From NCBI GenBank assembly GCA_020137815.1, contig CM035356.1, positions 3,436,563 through 3,500,562 of the forward strand: a DNA stretch of 64,000 nucleotides, given 5' to 3'. The position numbers and the translations under genes were made by a program. This DNA comes from Hormiphora californensis. Lineage: Eukaryota > Ctenophora > Tentaculata > Cydippida > Pleurobrachiidae. Shown here one piece after another: positions 36,725 through 49,716 of this stretch; position 1 is the stretch's first letter; every line of letters begins with the position of its first letter. The notes under the pieces were generated by a model. The model saw only the letters and a program-made list of their open reading frames with translations, made no database searches and had not been told where the DNA came from.

Positions 36725-37202
36725 GAGGTATGTTCATGGTAAAGGTATTCAGAATGTAGACAATATCAGATAAGCGGTGCTGGAAGCCAGTTTATTGTTC
36801 CTATATTTAAATACTGGACATTCGACTGATGCAATATATACCAGGAAACTCCATTAGTATACTCTAGTATTACATATCACACACACAGTCTAGCTACTAC
36901 AGACCACAGTTTATTTATTTATGTAAAATAATGTATAGTATTTTATTTATTTTCAATGATTTCTAATCGTGTACGTGTTTGTTCCCTCCAGCTCCCCTGT
37001 GTGTTACCCTATACCTTGAATACTAATTACCAAATGTCATTATGAAGATTTGCTACATAGAGCTCCACTCCCCCTTTTATTCCTTGCATAATAATCTCCG
37101 AATTCCAAACGTGTTTATTGCGAGTCGTTCGACTTTCCTTGTCCTTTTCATTTTCTTGTAATAACAAAAGTACGGCTCTTCTCGATCTTAGTGACATGAC
37201 GA
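36725..37202. other. Short intergenic region TEX9-like to RPS6KC1-like
   Basis: AT-rich, with no ORF signature. It contains the TEX9-like 3' flank and the upstream region of the kinase-like gene, both on the + strand. Confidence 0.5.
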
Positions 37203-40200
37203 ATGGATTTAGAAATAATTAAGATAGAGTTCGGACGTTACAGTCCACGACGATCCCGCCACTGTTACTCCCTAAAATTTAAGGTGAGGTCTTAGTGAAA
37301 TATATAATCTGACATTGGTGACATTACATGTGAAGAATTAGCTGTACTTTTTTCATGCAGATACTTTGTTCAATTGTTCACCCACAGTGAGAAGTTTAGT
37401 TTTCTCCTTCCGGCTGGAATAAAAATCCTTATTCTCTGTTCACCCACAGTTTTACCAGGGCAAATCAAACCGGACAGCTAAATCGAAAAAGGTAGAAGTT
37501 TGGAAAACTGCTCGAGATTTTGTCAACTTTCGATTGGAGTTGTTAGAAGAAGAGCATTTCAGATCATTGGAAATTGACCTCCCACCCTTTTTAGAGACAT
37601 CTTTCTGGCAATGTAAGTGAAACTGAAATAACATTTGCATTACAAGTCGTGTTGATGCATTATCGACAGATATAGTAGAGTGCGATTGGGTGTGGCGTGT
37701 GCCTAAAAACTATAAAATGTATTTCAGCGGAAACCACCTCGAGAGTGATAAAGTTTCGTTGTGCGGAATTTACAAGTTTCCTAACACTTATCAACAGTAA
37801 TCCTTGCCTTTTTGATCTGAGATCCGTTAAATTCTTTTGTCAGGTATATTTTGCAATTTAGTTAGTTTCGCTCACTTCTACTGACCAATATCATAGAGAA
37901 TTGAATAAGTTCGTTTACATTCTAAATTCATATATTTTCCTAAATGGTTTTCTATTTTTGGATTTTACAAGTCATTCTTCAATTATTCATCTCCTTCATT
38001 CCCCATCTCAAAAACCATATTATCCCCTCTCCCCCTTTCCAGTCGATAATATCTGGTAGCCCAACGAGAACCAGTCCACCCTCCATCAGCAGTTCCTTCG
38101 GTTGTTGTGCCTCCGCGGCAGTAATAACTCCCCGCCGAGTTCCTGGTGCCGGAGTTGAGGATTCCTTTGTGGATATCCACTCGACGGATATCCTCCCACA
38201 TCTTAGAGAGTGGTTTATAGTTAAGGATCAGTTGCAGTTCGCAGGAGGGAGATACACTACCACTACACCAGCAACCGCAGCAAGGGGTCAGCAGGTATGC
38301 TGCATGTAGTGTGTTTTATAGCTCACACCACCGCTCACACACCGCTCACACCCCCTCACACCGCTCACACCCCCTCACACCGCTCTCTGAGGGTTCCGTA
38401 GATCAAGCTGCATGGGGGGGGTTATCATGGTGACAAATGGTGACAAATGGTGACAAATGGTGACTCATCTGACCATTTAGGGTATGTCACCATCACCATT
38501 TGTCACCATTTGTCACCATTTATCTCCATTTGTCACCATTTGTCTCCATTTTTTGACGAAATATGCGGATTTCGGCAGAATTTCTTTAAAATTTTTAAAG
38601 AAATTTGATAATTTTTAAAAATTTCTTTAGACCGACATATCTGTTCATAAGTTGTTAACATGGCCATTCCGGATCGGCTAGTAGTGTTTTGGATCGCTAA
38701 AACTTCCCGAAAGTCACGTTGAGGGTGTACCTCCTTCGCACAACACATAAAAGCGCAATTAACCACCTGTGACCGCTTAATTACATCCAATCGACTTGAA
38801 ACTTGGTAGAAGTGTCCCCCCAGTGTCCCATAACATCATATTATGTCCCATAACATCATATTATGCCTGTAGGAAGCTCCAGAGAGAATGGTGACAAATG
38901 GTGACTCATCTCAAAATTTCGGTCATGTCACCATCACCATTTGTCACCATATGTCACCATTTGTCACCATTTGTCACCATGATTACCCCCCCGCTGCATG
39001 TACAAATCACATGTGTACAATCCGGTGCAATGTACATTGTACATTGTTCACATGATCTGTGAACAGAAATATTGCTTATAGCTTTCATAAGCAATATTTC
39101 TGCGACTTCCCTTTTCATTTTATTCTGCGGTAAAACAATATCTTTGCATGTATTTGATTATTTACAAAAACATGTCTGAGTGTATTTTAGACTCATATAT
39201 TTCTCAGGGTTCTCAAATTTCTAAATTACCTCAGCTCCTTTACATTCACATGGTATTATACCTCTAATAATCCCGTGATTGTTTCAGAGGGCAAGTTTGA
39301 CAGTTTTATCGGACGAAGACCTAGCGTGGTTACTACAACAACGAGACCCACCACATCAACAATTCCCAATTCTCGCATGACGGACCTTCTTACCCGGGAG
39401 GAAAGGGAGGAACTGGGACAGGAGCGGAAACAAGAGAGGGAACCAAAGGGAGAGGAGGACAATAATCAAACCGAGGGAGATAATATGAATTGTGATTTGA
39501 AGGACACTAATGGCACTAATGAGAGGGCCATTGTACAGAATTTGAAAAACTCAGAGGAGGAGGAGGTGGAAGAGTCACTTAAAAGCAGGAATGTAACACC
39601 CAAAGAGACACCTAAAAGTAGAAATGTGACGCCCGATTGTGAGTCAGAGGATGTTATGACGCTTAGCAGTGAAAATGCAACCATGAGAGAGGCTGTGCAG
39701 GTTGTAGATCATGAGGAATTAAACCAGGATAAGGAGGTTGAAACCAGTGATACTTTTCATAAACCTAGGTTAGTGCAGGTTTAATTTTTAAACAACGAAT
39801 ATCATTTTAGTATATCCCTTTCATAGTAAATTACCAAATTATTTATAATTTAACATTTGTTAAACTATCCCAATTTATCTCACAGGATTGACGACCACGA
39901 TAACCTGGTGCCCTGTCATTTAGCTGTCCCTGGTAGTAGTCCCGGTGGTGGGGAGATGTACTGCAGTAAGGCCCTATCTGATGCCAGTAGTATTTGCAGT
40001 GAGATGGAGGAGATATCGCTAACGGACCAGGCTGCAACTGATGACCCCTTTGCTGCTGCACACATCGACATGCCGCCCATACCACCCCCGGTGTCCTCAC
40101 GTAGGGACCAGAAGCAGCTCGCCAGCAGGGGGTCTACTGCAGTGGGGAATGGATCAGCCGCTAACGGGGCGGCACCTCCTCGTGCTGGTGGTGTGGATAG

Positions 40201-42423
40201 TGGAGCTAGGAGGGAGGAGAGTGTGAGGAGACAGCAACAGCTGCTGATGAGCATCCCCAAGAGCTACTGTGATACTTCACTCGCTAGTGAGGTTTGTAAA
40301 TTTTGTATGTTCTCATTCTCCTTTACCGGGCGGGGCACGGGAAACAGGGTCGAGCAGGGCAGGCTGTTAAATGGCCTAAACAAATTTCTTAAGATACGTG
40401 ATATTTTGTGTTTCCTTCTTTTGCGAAAGTCGACTCCAAATAATAAGTTAAAAGTTTTATTTAGCTGCATTTCCTGGAATTATGAAAGTTTCAATTTTTA
40501 GCTTCTTTGTTGTGAGATTTTTCCGGGAATTAGTAGACGGAATTCTTGATGATCTTATTCATCGTATTGCGTTTTCAATTCCTTAAAACAACATTGCTAT
40601 TATAGTGAGTCGTGGTCGGGGAATATTCCAGGATATTCCTTGGGTCACTCCCAACATATTTCTGTCTCCCTTCTTCTTTGAGACGATTGGGTCACAGATG
40701 ACCCAGTACTTTGAAACCATTTAGCATATTGTTAGACCATGTTTTAAATCGTTTCCAGGGTTGAAACATAAATTTTTTAACCACTTGAGATTGTCTTCAG
40801 ACTCTGAAGTCGTCGACTTCTGAAAATAGAGCTAAAACAGTGCATTCGGTATGCAGAATTGGTAGTTTCATGATCATTTATTTCAAAATTGGTACGATTA
40901 TTGGACTTGGAAAACGCAAAAACAAAAAATGTGAGTGCTTTCCCCCAGGCGGGGTAAAGTTTCAAGGTGATATAATTAAAAAGTTTGGGCCACTCAGAGA
41001 CCTCCAAAGTGCCGAGTCACCTGTGACCCAATTGTCACCTAACGCTGAAACAGGAATTTGGATTTTACGAGAAATTCTAAAGGAATGGCCGCCCATAAAA
41101 GTCTGAAACGGCATTTTTAAACGAATGCTAGCGACTAATCAACTCCCTTATTGTCATCTCAACATCTTAGGGAGTCGATGAAATTTTTTTAGATTCGTAT
41201 TTCGTGCTCCTTCAGAAAAATTTTCATCTCGGCCAGTTTTGAAATTCTAAAATCTGCGAAAGATGAGATTGAGTGGCCCATTGGGTGTGCAAATTGAAAG
41301 TAAATACTAAATTTCTCCAGAAAGTTTTAGAGAATTTTGTCGACAGGGGCTTATTTTCTTAAGATACGTGATGTTTTGTGTTTCTCCTTCACGAAAGTCG
41401 ACTCCAAATAATAAATTTTATTTAGCCGCATTTCCTGGAATTGTGAAAGTTTCAATTTTTAGCTTCTTTGTTGTGAGATTTTTCCGGGAATTAGTAGACG
41501 GAATTCTTGATGATCTTATTCATCGTATTGCGTTTTCAATTCCTTAAAACAACATTGCTATTATAGTGAGTCGTGATCGGGGAATATTCATTATTCCAGA
41601 AGGTTCCATGGCCGTCACTCCCAATATATTTCTTTCTCCCTTCTAATATAACATTTCTCCCTTCTAACCTTCTAACTCCCGCCATATCACCCTCTCACAA
41701 ATCCAATGATCTTCTCTCATCTTCAGTTGGACTTCCAGTCACGCATACAGAAACCCAGGGGCCCAGGGTCTCTGAATGCGTGACTGGCCTGGGCCTTCCT
41801 TCCATCTCTAGCTATATATATATATCCTCTCTATCCCTATTCCCTCTCTAGCTATTCTCTAACTATAGCTAACCATCAAATGAGTCACGCACTGTTCTCA
41901 AACTTGCAAAGTAACATTACCATCCAAATTGGAAATTCTCAGATCCTTTCTAATACCCACCACTTCCTTAGGTTGGTTGTTTCGGGTTCCGAACGGAGGA
42001 CTACTACTCTAATTGTGCCCAGATTGTTACTGAGGCTAAACAGCGAGAACGGGCTAAAGATTACAAGTGAGTGGGTCATTAGCATATATAATGAGTGATG
42101 AGTAATGAGTTAGTAGTTAGTAACTAACAAATCATTAATTCAGACAATCAGTAGCATGAATCTTAGTGGGGATAAATCAGAGATAAATTTTAGTTTTCTA
42201 ACTCATCTGTTTCCAAAACTGTAATATAAAGCATTATAAGTTTAATCCACAAAATATATTATGTATACATACATAATAGGTTACCTGAGCTGCGTACTCC
42301 ATTTTTGCACCAAAGGCGTACTGCGTATTCCATTTTTGCACCAAATGCGTACTGCTTGCGTCCATGAAACAAGACCTCTAATTTTATCTTTTACGCATGT
42401 GGGTCTAGATTTATCTTTCTTTT

Positions 42424-42491
<68 letters not shown>

Positions 42492-45400
42492 ACATCTAAA
42501 CTTTATGAACCCTCAATTGTCGACATTCGCAACGTACAACACGAGAAATATTTCATTTTCTCCATCCCCTCCACCCTCCGGCCCTTGGCCTTCCCAAACA
42601 GAACTATAATCTCCCCCTCTCTTACCCTTGATATATATTCCACTCTCTCTCCCCAGGGGTGCAATTGATCTGCTGAGAACCGCGGTTGAGATCCTGATCT
42701 CAGGGGTACAGCATGACCCAGACCCGATCCGCCGGGAGGGAGTCAGGAGGAGGACTGCAGAGTACCTCCAACTTGCGGAGAGTCTAGCTGCACAACATAA
42801 GAGTACCCAGAGGAGCGCTAAACCGGTTACCATGACACTGGAACAGATGCACTCAATGAGGGTTACTGGTGTCAAGGGGAGTGTCATGATAGTGGAGAGT
42901 CCTAAGAGGTATGTGTAAAAATATTCCTCGGGGGAAATCATGTTGTGACTTGATATATGCCAAACCCTCATAAATTCAGTGTGAGCCTGAAAGAAATTGA
43001 TGTCTATAGGTCATCACGTCATGACTAATCAGTAATCTCTGTAGTTTCAGTTCCTCCAATAATATCCAGCGAGTCTAACTTGTCCAATAAACACAAGAAC
43101 TATTCTCGATTATAATGAGACTCAAGAATAGTCAAGCGATACATTATTTTGTATAACCTCAATCTGTAGTTTCATATTATCATTCTCCCTTCCCCTCAGT
43201 GGAAATGTACATGTGTTGAAGACACTACGGAAACCATTACACTGTGGTGTTAGCGGACAGTCCTTAGTGGTTCGGGCACCTTACTTGGTGCCCTTGGTTC
43301 GGTACTGTCTCAGTGAACACTCTGTATACCTACTACTGAAAAGGGTGAGTTAATTAGTGAACACTCTGTATACCTCCTACTGAAAAGGGTGAGTTTAATG
43401 CATGATCAGTGAACACTCTGTATACCAGATATACCTACTACACCTACTAGTAGTGCTACTGAAAGGGTGAGTGCATGTTAGTCTTCCTCTAAGAAAAAGA
43501 AGCATGTTAATTGTTAGGTGATCGCCCGCTATGTATAACCTCACACGAAGGGTAGTAATCAAATGTATGCTACTGCTTCCCTTCCCTATACATCTTTCAA
43601 ATTTGAAGATCTAAGACCTAGAGAACATTGTGATTCCCGAGAGTTCAGTACTTTGTGTAATAGGGGGTGGTAAAGTTAATTAATTACACGTGTACTTAGT
43701 AGATGTAAGATTGCCCCTCGATGGGAGATTTTTCCATCTTGTTGTATTATAACACACACTAACAACTCACCCCCCCCCTGTATTGCTACTAGAATTGTAC
43801 TATTCTGCAACAACTCACCCCCCCCCCTCACTTAGATTCACGGCTCAGAACTGCCGGTATATGTAGACCGGTTCCAGAATACCACACCCCTACCAGTCAA
43901 CCTGAAACGCAGCAACTCCGCCTCTAATGGAAGTGTAGTTGATGAGGGGTGTCTTGACTGTGAGAAGGATGGGGAACAGAACGGAGAGACAGGTATAAAG
44001 AAGGGGAATTATAGAGGCTGATATAACAGTGGTTGAGAAGAGTTGTTGAATAGTAGGGGCTGGTGTTAATTTGTACAGTCATGTACTAATTAGCAGAGTT
44101 TGTGTTGCTAATTTTAACATTTACCTACTATACTGTGGGCCGTAGGATGTATAACAGTGTATATTGTAAACCGGATATCCTTGGAGTAGGGAACTGGAGG
44201 TTCTAATCAGATCATGCACCGTCTTCATATCTTACAAAACCCCAGTTCTAAGACTCTTTTGTCAGTAATACTCCCTTTCTAAATCGCATCCTCTCTCCCC
44301 AGGAAGTAAGATCCCTCTGCACCTAATAAGGAAGTGGGCAGCACAGCTAATAGTCTGTCTCTCAACCCTTCACCGGCAAGGTCTTGTCTACGCAGATCTG
44401 CACCCCCGGAATATTCTGATCGATGACTTTTCTAACCTCAACCTGACCTACATTACACAGGTATTATATTTGCCTTGTTCGCGCCTCGGGTTTGAACAAA
44501 ATAGTTAGTATATTATATTCATCTCGATAGATTGGAAAATATCTGGTCACGTATTATAGGGATCACGCCTGCCTAACATGTTAGAACATAACAGGGATCA
44601 TGCCTGACTTTGTGTGCCGGTCCCCCGGGGAAGGGATGAATTCGTGATAGGTAGTTGCCACATGATATGCTGCATAAATATGAAACAGCTATCTAGAATA
44701 TGAAAACCTGATTTTCTTATATGCAGCGTCCTGTTTTTCATATTCTGGGATGAGAATATATGGGATTTGTAGAGGCAGTTAGAACATCAAAGTCACGACC
44801 TTTTGGGGCTAGTAAAAATAATAACCCCCTAGAGATAAATAAATCACGCCACTTTCTCTGGCCTGGCACTTCCCTTTTTTGGTTTCAAATTCCGGTATAA
44901 CCAGTTTAGAAACCATGATATCATGGTAGACAGTGGCACTAAAAACACGTACAATTGTTATTTGACACTCAACCCGTGTATAGGTATTGTCTAAGAACAA
45001 ACACATTACCAATACCCAAGTTACAATCACACCAATATTGTATTTGGCCGGAAGTTGATTTAGGTACAATATCAAACAAGGGTAGTCCTCCATAAACAAG
45101 GCTCGTAACTTCCGGTAAGGGTACTACCAGTCACGGGTCACATACGATATCAATCAGTTTCGGTTACTTTTGACCATGTTTCCCAAAAACACTCAAAACA
45201 AGCGAGATAACCAGGAGTTGCCTTGCTCGACCCTGTTTCCCCGCGACCCGCACGTTTACAAATGTTAAATGAGGGTTAGAACATTCAACATAACAAACCA
45301 TGAGAATTTGTGCTAATATTTCTCTGTGTTTCAGTTGCCTGGGTTACACCACCGGATCTCAAACATTGCAGTCGATGAACTCTATGTGGCCCCCGAGGTG

Positions 45401-46675
45401 CTATCAGGTAATTATACATCTCCTTTTTTTTCTCTCATTATGTTTCTATCTCCCTCTTTAATTCCCTCCCCCTCATTATTTCATCTTTCTCAGCTCTCTC
45501 CCCTTTCTCCTTTATATTTTAAACAATACTTCCCCCTCTCCACAGGGTTGAATGCTGTGACACCGGCCGCCGATTGGTGGTCCCTCGGTGCCCTACTTTT
45601 CTATCTTTTTACTGGATCCCCCCTCTCCGACTTTCATCCATATTCATCTATCAAGTATGTTTGGGGCTGTATAATAGCATGTCTGAATGATAATCTAGCA
45701 CTTGTGTGTGTCTGGTACGATGGCTGAACTGATTGGTGGTTTGTGCTGGCTGAGAGTTGAACATGACGGAACGCGCGCCCACTTTTTCAATAACAACCTC
45801 GCGCGCGCTGCACAACGGTGGGAGACAAAGTCGCCATCACGTCGCTGTGACACAATTTGACATGAATTTGTGACGTTTTGATATGCTAGCTGTAACAGCA
45901 TTGCTTGTGAACTGTGTTAATTATTTTGTCTCGCACGCTGTATCCTTATTTAGCATTTCTATTCGCTGGATCATGCTAATCTACAGCTGGGTATAGCTAT
46001 CAGTTAAATTCTCTCTTTGCTTATAAAGGGATTGCTGGTAAAGCGCTCGACAGGATCAAGATTCTGGAGCTGATTACAAAGTAATTAAAAACTTGTATTA
46101 CTTTGTATCAGTTAAATTCACATTTTCTGTATTATTGAATGTAGCTAGCTGTAAAATCGTGATCATTCGGCATACTTTTACCTACATCATTTCTATTTTG
46201 TGTGACTCAACTCTATGTTTTGTGTGTGTGACTCAGCTTTATGATTCGGCATACTTTTACCTACATCATTTCTATTTTGTGTGACTCAACTCTATGTTTT
46301 GTGTGTGTGACTCAGCTTTATGATTCGCACCTGCTGCACCAGCTGTTCCTCCTATTTTCTATGTGAATTCTCGATCTCTTCTGAAACGAGGTATAATATT
46401 GTGAATGCTGCTCGAATAACTCCTTCTGTATTTCTACATGTTTATTATAACTGACGCTGAAATTTAATCACCCATGATACTATTCAACTAACCCAAACTA
46501 TTTCAGAACAGCAAAACTGCGGATTCCCTCTGACGAGAGGTCTGGAGGAAGTTCTCTGGTCGCTGGACTACTAAAACACAACCCATCAGAACGTTTGGGA
46601 GCGGGTGTGATGGGATCAGAAGAACTCCGGTCACACTATTTCTTTTCTACTACCAAATGGGACGACTTGGTGTGA
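37203..46675 (+). CDS. RPS6KC1: RPS6KC1-like PX + MIT + S6-kinase-like (pseudo)kinase
   Basis: Fourteen exons (37203-37283, 37450-37612, 37728-37843, 38043-38286, 39288-39768, 39886-40291, 41972-42066, 42657-42908, 43200-43344, 43836-43992, 44303-44460, 45335-45407, 45546-45654, 46507-46675) give about 882 residues. Exons 1-3 form a PX domain (HCYSLKFK.., KKVEVWKTARDF, LPPFLETSFW). Exons 4-6 are a long polar linker. Exons 7-8 form an MIT domain (EDYYSNCAQIVTEAKQRERA, GAIDLLRTAVEILISGVQ, RRRTAEYLQLAESL). Exons 9-14 are the kinase-like part: VHVLKTL (Lys of strand 3), YLVPLVRYCLSEHSVYLLLK, VYADLHPRNILIDD (catalytic loop), LTYIT in place of DFG, YVAPEVLSG, DWWSLGALLFYLFTG and HNPSERLGAG. PX binds phosphoinositides and MIT binds ESCRT-III, so the family works at endosomes and links to sphingosine-kinase signalling. 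The HRD Asp and following Asn are kept but DFG is lost, as in the vertebrate homologue. The exon 4-5 junction needs a weak donor (AGG|GTCAGC); another exon may be missed there. Confidence 0.83.
38415..38992. mobile_element. hAT-like non-autonomous element with subterminal GTGACAAATG minisatellite
   Basis: GCTGCATG flanks both sides (38407-38414, 38993-39000), an 8-bp duplication as in hAT elements. Termini GGGGGGGTTATCATGGTGAC and its inverse are followed by arrays of GGTGACAAAT units on the left and CCATTTGTCA units on both sides. It lies in an intron of the RPS6KC1-like gene. No transposase. Confidence 0.68.
40385..41646. repeat. Intronic direct duplication (about 290-bp repeats)
   Basis: 40385-40675 and 41355-41646 are strongly similar direct repeats (CTTAAGATACGTGATATTTT.., GAATTCTTGATGATCTTATT.., CACTCCCAACATATTTCTG). 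They bracket about 680 bp that contains GGGTCACAGATGACCC and CCTGTGACCCAATTGTC. Probably a local duplication in an intron. Confidence 0.7.
42428..42489. repeat. CT microsatellite in intron
   Basis: A pure (TC)n run of about 60 bp lies in the intron before the second MIT exon. Confidence 0.95.
43312..43474. repeat. Triplicated exon end and 5' splice site
   Basis: AGTGAACACTCTGTATACC..TACTGAAAAGG|GTGAGT occurs three times in tandem, with the first at the true exon 9 end (donor at 43345). The second and third copies are in the intron; the third has an insert. Use of the second donor would read into TAA after AGG GTG AGT. Confidence 0.8.
46164..46322. repeat. 79-bp tandem duplication
   Basis: ATTCGGCATACTTTTACCTA.. 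to ..GTGACTCAGCTTTATG is present twice without spacer, in the last intron of the RPS6KC1-like gene. Confidence 0.9.
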
Positions 46676-48218
46676 ACTGTAATCTAATTGTATGCGCGAA
46701 CAATATATATGTGACTCTGTACGGGTTATCAGTCGACACACTTTTTGTAGGGATGTTTGCACTTTGCAGATTGTTGCAGCACGGGGGGTGACCTCACTGA
46801 TAAAGGTTAAAACATTTGGGAGCTGTTATCAGAAAATAATTTTATAATTCGTTGGGCTCATTCAACACTGGGAGACACATGTCACCATGCATTCACGTAT
46901 TCGTAAAGTGCAGTACAATGTACAACGTCACGATAAGAAAGGTTGCTATTTCTTAAACTTTATCGGGGTTCATGGTTCACAGTGCAGTACATTGGACACT
47001 CCGATATTATCCATGCAAGTACCCCCCCACCCCCTTCGAGTAATATCGAGCTCTCCCCCATCTCTTCATAATGGTATTTAGGGGTCCTATCCCTGTCTGT
47101 TCATAATGGTATTTATTTCTGTCAGCATTAATATCTCACTCTCGCTAAACAATTGCATTAGACAAGTTGATCTTGCACCAATCAAAACTATCCATCTCTT
47201 TTCATGCGATAAGCCTTTCTGTCCCTCTTTCACATCATCCTGTGTTTTTAGCTAATAAATTCACGTTTTTAAGATAGAAATTGTGATGTACTAAAATAGT
47301 AGTAGTGGAGTGAATTGTTGAGAGCGAATGTATTACACGTCGAAGTATTAACATATTGTGCTGTCTATGATAACCTCTGTTTTTACCTGGTATTATAAGC
47401 TGTAGCAAAATATGTTGCGGCACAAAAATATGAGTGTTTTTCCTTTGAGCTTCATACACATATACAACGACGCAATAAGATGTTGCGATAAGAAATTGGT
47501 CTACAGCTCTTTCAATCTCCTTTTTTCTCTCCGTTTCTCACTCTAACCGCTTTTCCCTCCCTCTCCCTATCTCTCTATCTCTCCCTGGTCTTGTCTAGCT
47601 GTGGGAGTTATCGCATGGTTCGCAGTTGGTGGCCGAGAGGGTTAAATGATGAGAGACGACCCTGCCCTTTGACTCTAGTACTACTACAATTGACAAATAA
47701 GCGACAGATATTCGAGTGTTCTGATCTTTTAGTTATCATGACGTAAATGAATAATCGATAAAGATATGCCATATTATAGAGTAAGATTATGGGGTTGATC
47801 CCCTTCTTCCATGCTTGTAGAGCTAGTATGGGCCTTATAAGATTGGTGATATCACTGATGCACGTTTGGTAATGAAATTACCCCTCTGTTATTATTGCTC
47901 ACGGAGCAATAAAAGGGGTGACTTCGTTACCAAGATGCACGTCTATTATATTATAATGTCTTTGGGCTTCATGTCAGGGGCAGGGGAACATGAGGCTCAT
48001 GTCATCTCCATCAAACGCTGGCAGGCGGCGCCAGACCCTGTTTTGTTCCTCAATCGTCAGTGAGCTCAGAACGGATCGGTGACCTACTCAAACGTGACCC
48101 ATAACTGCCCTGCCAGACCAATACCGAGGTTCATAGGGTCAGGGCGTCAGGCCAATACTCTGACAGGACCGACCTGGTTTGCTGACTGCTGAGTAACAAG
48201 ACCTGGTAAGGCAGCGGA
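46676..48218. other. Intergenic region after the kinase-like gene
   Basis: No coding signature. It contains a hairpin MITE (47858-47943), a GGCGGCGCCAGAC motif (about 48025) and a solo end of the TGTCAGGCCAATGCTCTGAC family (48146-48167). Confidence 0.45.
47858..47943. repeat. 86-bp hairpin MITE
   Basis: GATGCACGTTTGGTAATGAA and its near-complement TTCGTTACCAAGATGCACGT bound an inner palindrome (ATTACCCCT..AGGGGTGA, TTGCTC..GAGCAA). Probably a short non-autonomous element. Confidence 0.6.
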
Positions 48219-48453
48219 TTACGGGGGCCCGTACCAGTCGCCCGTACCAGTCGCCCGTACATTTGCTTTGCGCATTACGTTTCACCACACTTTCACCACA
48301 ACGAAACACATGCGTGTGACACGCATGTACCTTATTTGTGGTGAAAGTGCGATGAAACGTAATGCGCAAAGCAAATGTACGGGCGACTGGTACGGGCGCG
48401 GGCGATCTATACGGGCGATCTATTCCCCCGTAATCCCCCCCGTAATCCCCCGT
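48219..48453. mobile_element. CCCGTACATTTGC foldback MITE, copy 1
   Basis: Two long arms (CGTACATTTGCTTTGCGCAT.. and inverse) enclose an ACACATGCGTGTGACACGCATGT core. Outer ends repeat GCCCGTACCAGTC and TTACGGGGG / CCCCCGTAA. The second copy is at about 57488-57710. Confidence 0.72.
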
Positions 48454-48727
48454 GTTATGGTGTTCTTACTGCACCCATTTCCTCAGCTTTGCAGCTTCTA
48501 TTGCTCTTCATCAGAGGTTTTATCAAGGAATATATATGTAAAGTAATGAGGCATCACACAGAGCAAGGAAAATGAAATTGCCCCTTTTATAACTTGGACA
48601 TCACTCACAGTTCTCAGTTTTGCATACATATTACCAACAGAATACAGATAGATAGTTGTTGAGTTTTTTTGGTAGACTGCCACGCCCATGATACTTGATA
48701 AATGATAGACCACTTTAGTGCACTTAA

Positions 48728-49712
48728 GGCCAGAGGGGGGGGGTCCGAGGGTCAAAAAATGCACTTTTCTGAGGTTTAAATATGTGATGTAACTCGGAGG
48801 TAGGAAAGTTTTGGAGAGGGTAGCTGCGCACCAAGTGTATCAGGAGACCCTGTTTTTTGAGGTTAACTTTTCGCCCAAAATGAATGTAAACCTCAAAAAA
48901 GCTTGTATTTATGTCACCTACACAGATGAAAATGGTACCAATCGATAGATCTTATCAAGGAGACCAAGTGTTCAAAGTTTCAGAGCTCTAAGTCATATAG
49001 TTGTTCAGATATTTGAGGTTAACATATCTCCCAAAAAACAAGCTTTTGTTGGATAAGTTCAGGTCCACAATTTCACTTTATGCTCCACTTCCTGAAGAGA
49101 CGGCTAGGACCTGGGCCTTGAAACTTGGCAGTTATGATCCTGAGATGGTGAACTAAAAATCTGGTGTAGCGATTTTTGATTTAGGCCCTAGTTCCTGAAA
49201 TATTGAGGTTAACATTTTAAAAAGCTTGATTTTTGAAACGTTAACCTCAATATTTCAGGAACTAGGGCCTAAATCAAAAATCGCTACACCAGATTTTTAG
49301 TTCACCATCTCAGGATCATAATTGCCAAGTTTCAAGGCACAGGTCCTAGCCGTCTCTTCAGGAAGTGGAGCATAAAGTGAAAAAAATGTTCTGAAATATT
49401 CAAAAAAAGGTTGTTTTTTGGGAGATATGTTAACCTCAAATATCTGAACAACTATATGGCTTAGAGGTCTGAAACTTTAACCACTTGGTCTCCTTGATAA
49501 GATCTATCGATTGGTACCATTTTCATCTATGTAAGTGACATAAATACACGCTTTTTTGAGGTTTACATTCATTTTGGGCGAAAAGTTAACCTCAATTTTC
49601 TCATTAACGGTGCGCGCTAAAACGATTCCAACTATTTCATCTGGTCCGGCTCTTCGAGCCGGACCAAACCCCGAAAGTGACTTTTTAGACCCCTCGACCC
49701 CCCCCTCTGGCC
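48728..49712. mobile_element. 985-bp palindrome with TTAA ends (piggyBac-like derivative)
   Basis: TTAA lies directly outside both ends (48724-48727, 49713-49716), and the element starts GGCCAGAGGGGGG and ends with its complement. Arms of roughly 480 bp are inverted copies, for example TTTTCGCCCAAAATGAATGT near 48870 against its inverse near 49570. TTAA duplication is the piggyBac signature. No transposase, and ORFs in it (for example 49504-49761) are mirror artefacts. Confidence 0.74.
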
Positions 49713-49716
49713 TTAA

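Noticed and set aside
38415-38992. CRISPR-like array of CACCATTTGT repeats
   Set aside because: Spacers are absent, units are about 10 bp and occur on both strands, and the host is a eukaryote. It is a subterminal transposon minisatellite.
40385-41646. LTR retrotransposon from the two 290-bp direct repeats
   Set aside because: No TG..CA ends, primer-binding site, polypurine tract or coding region lie between them. A local duplication is simpler.
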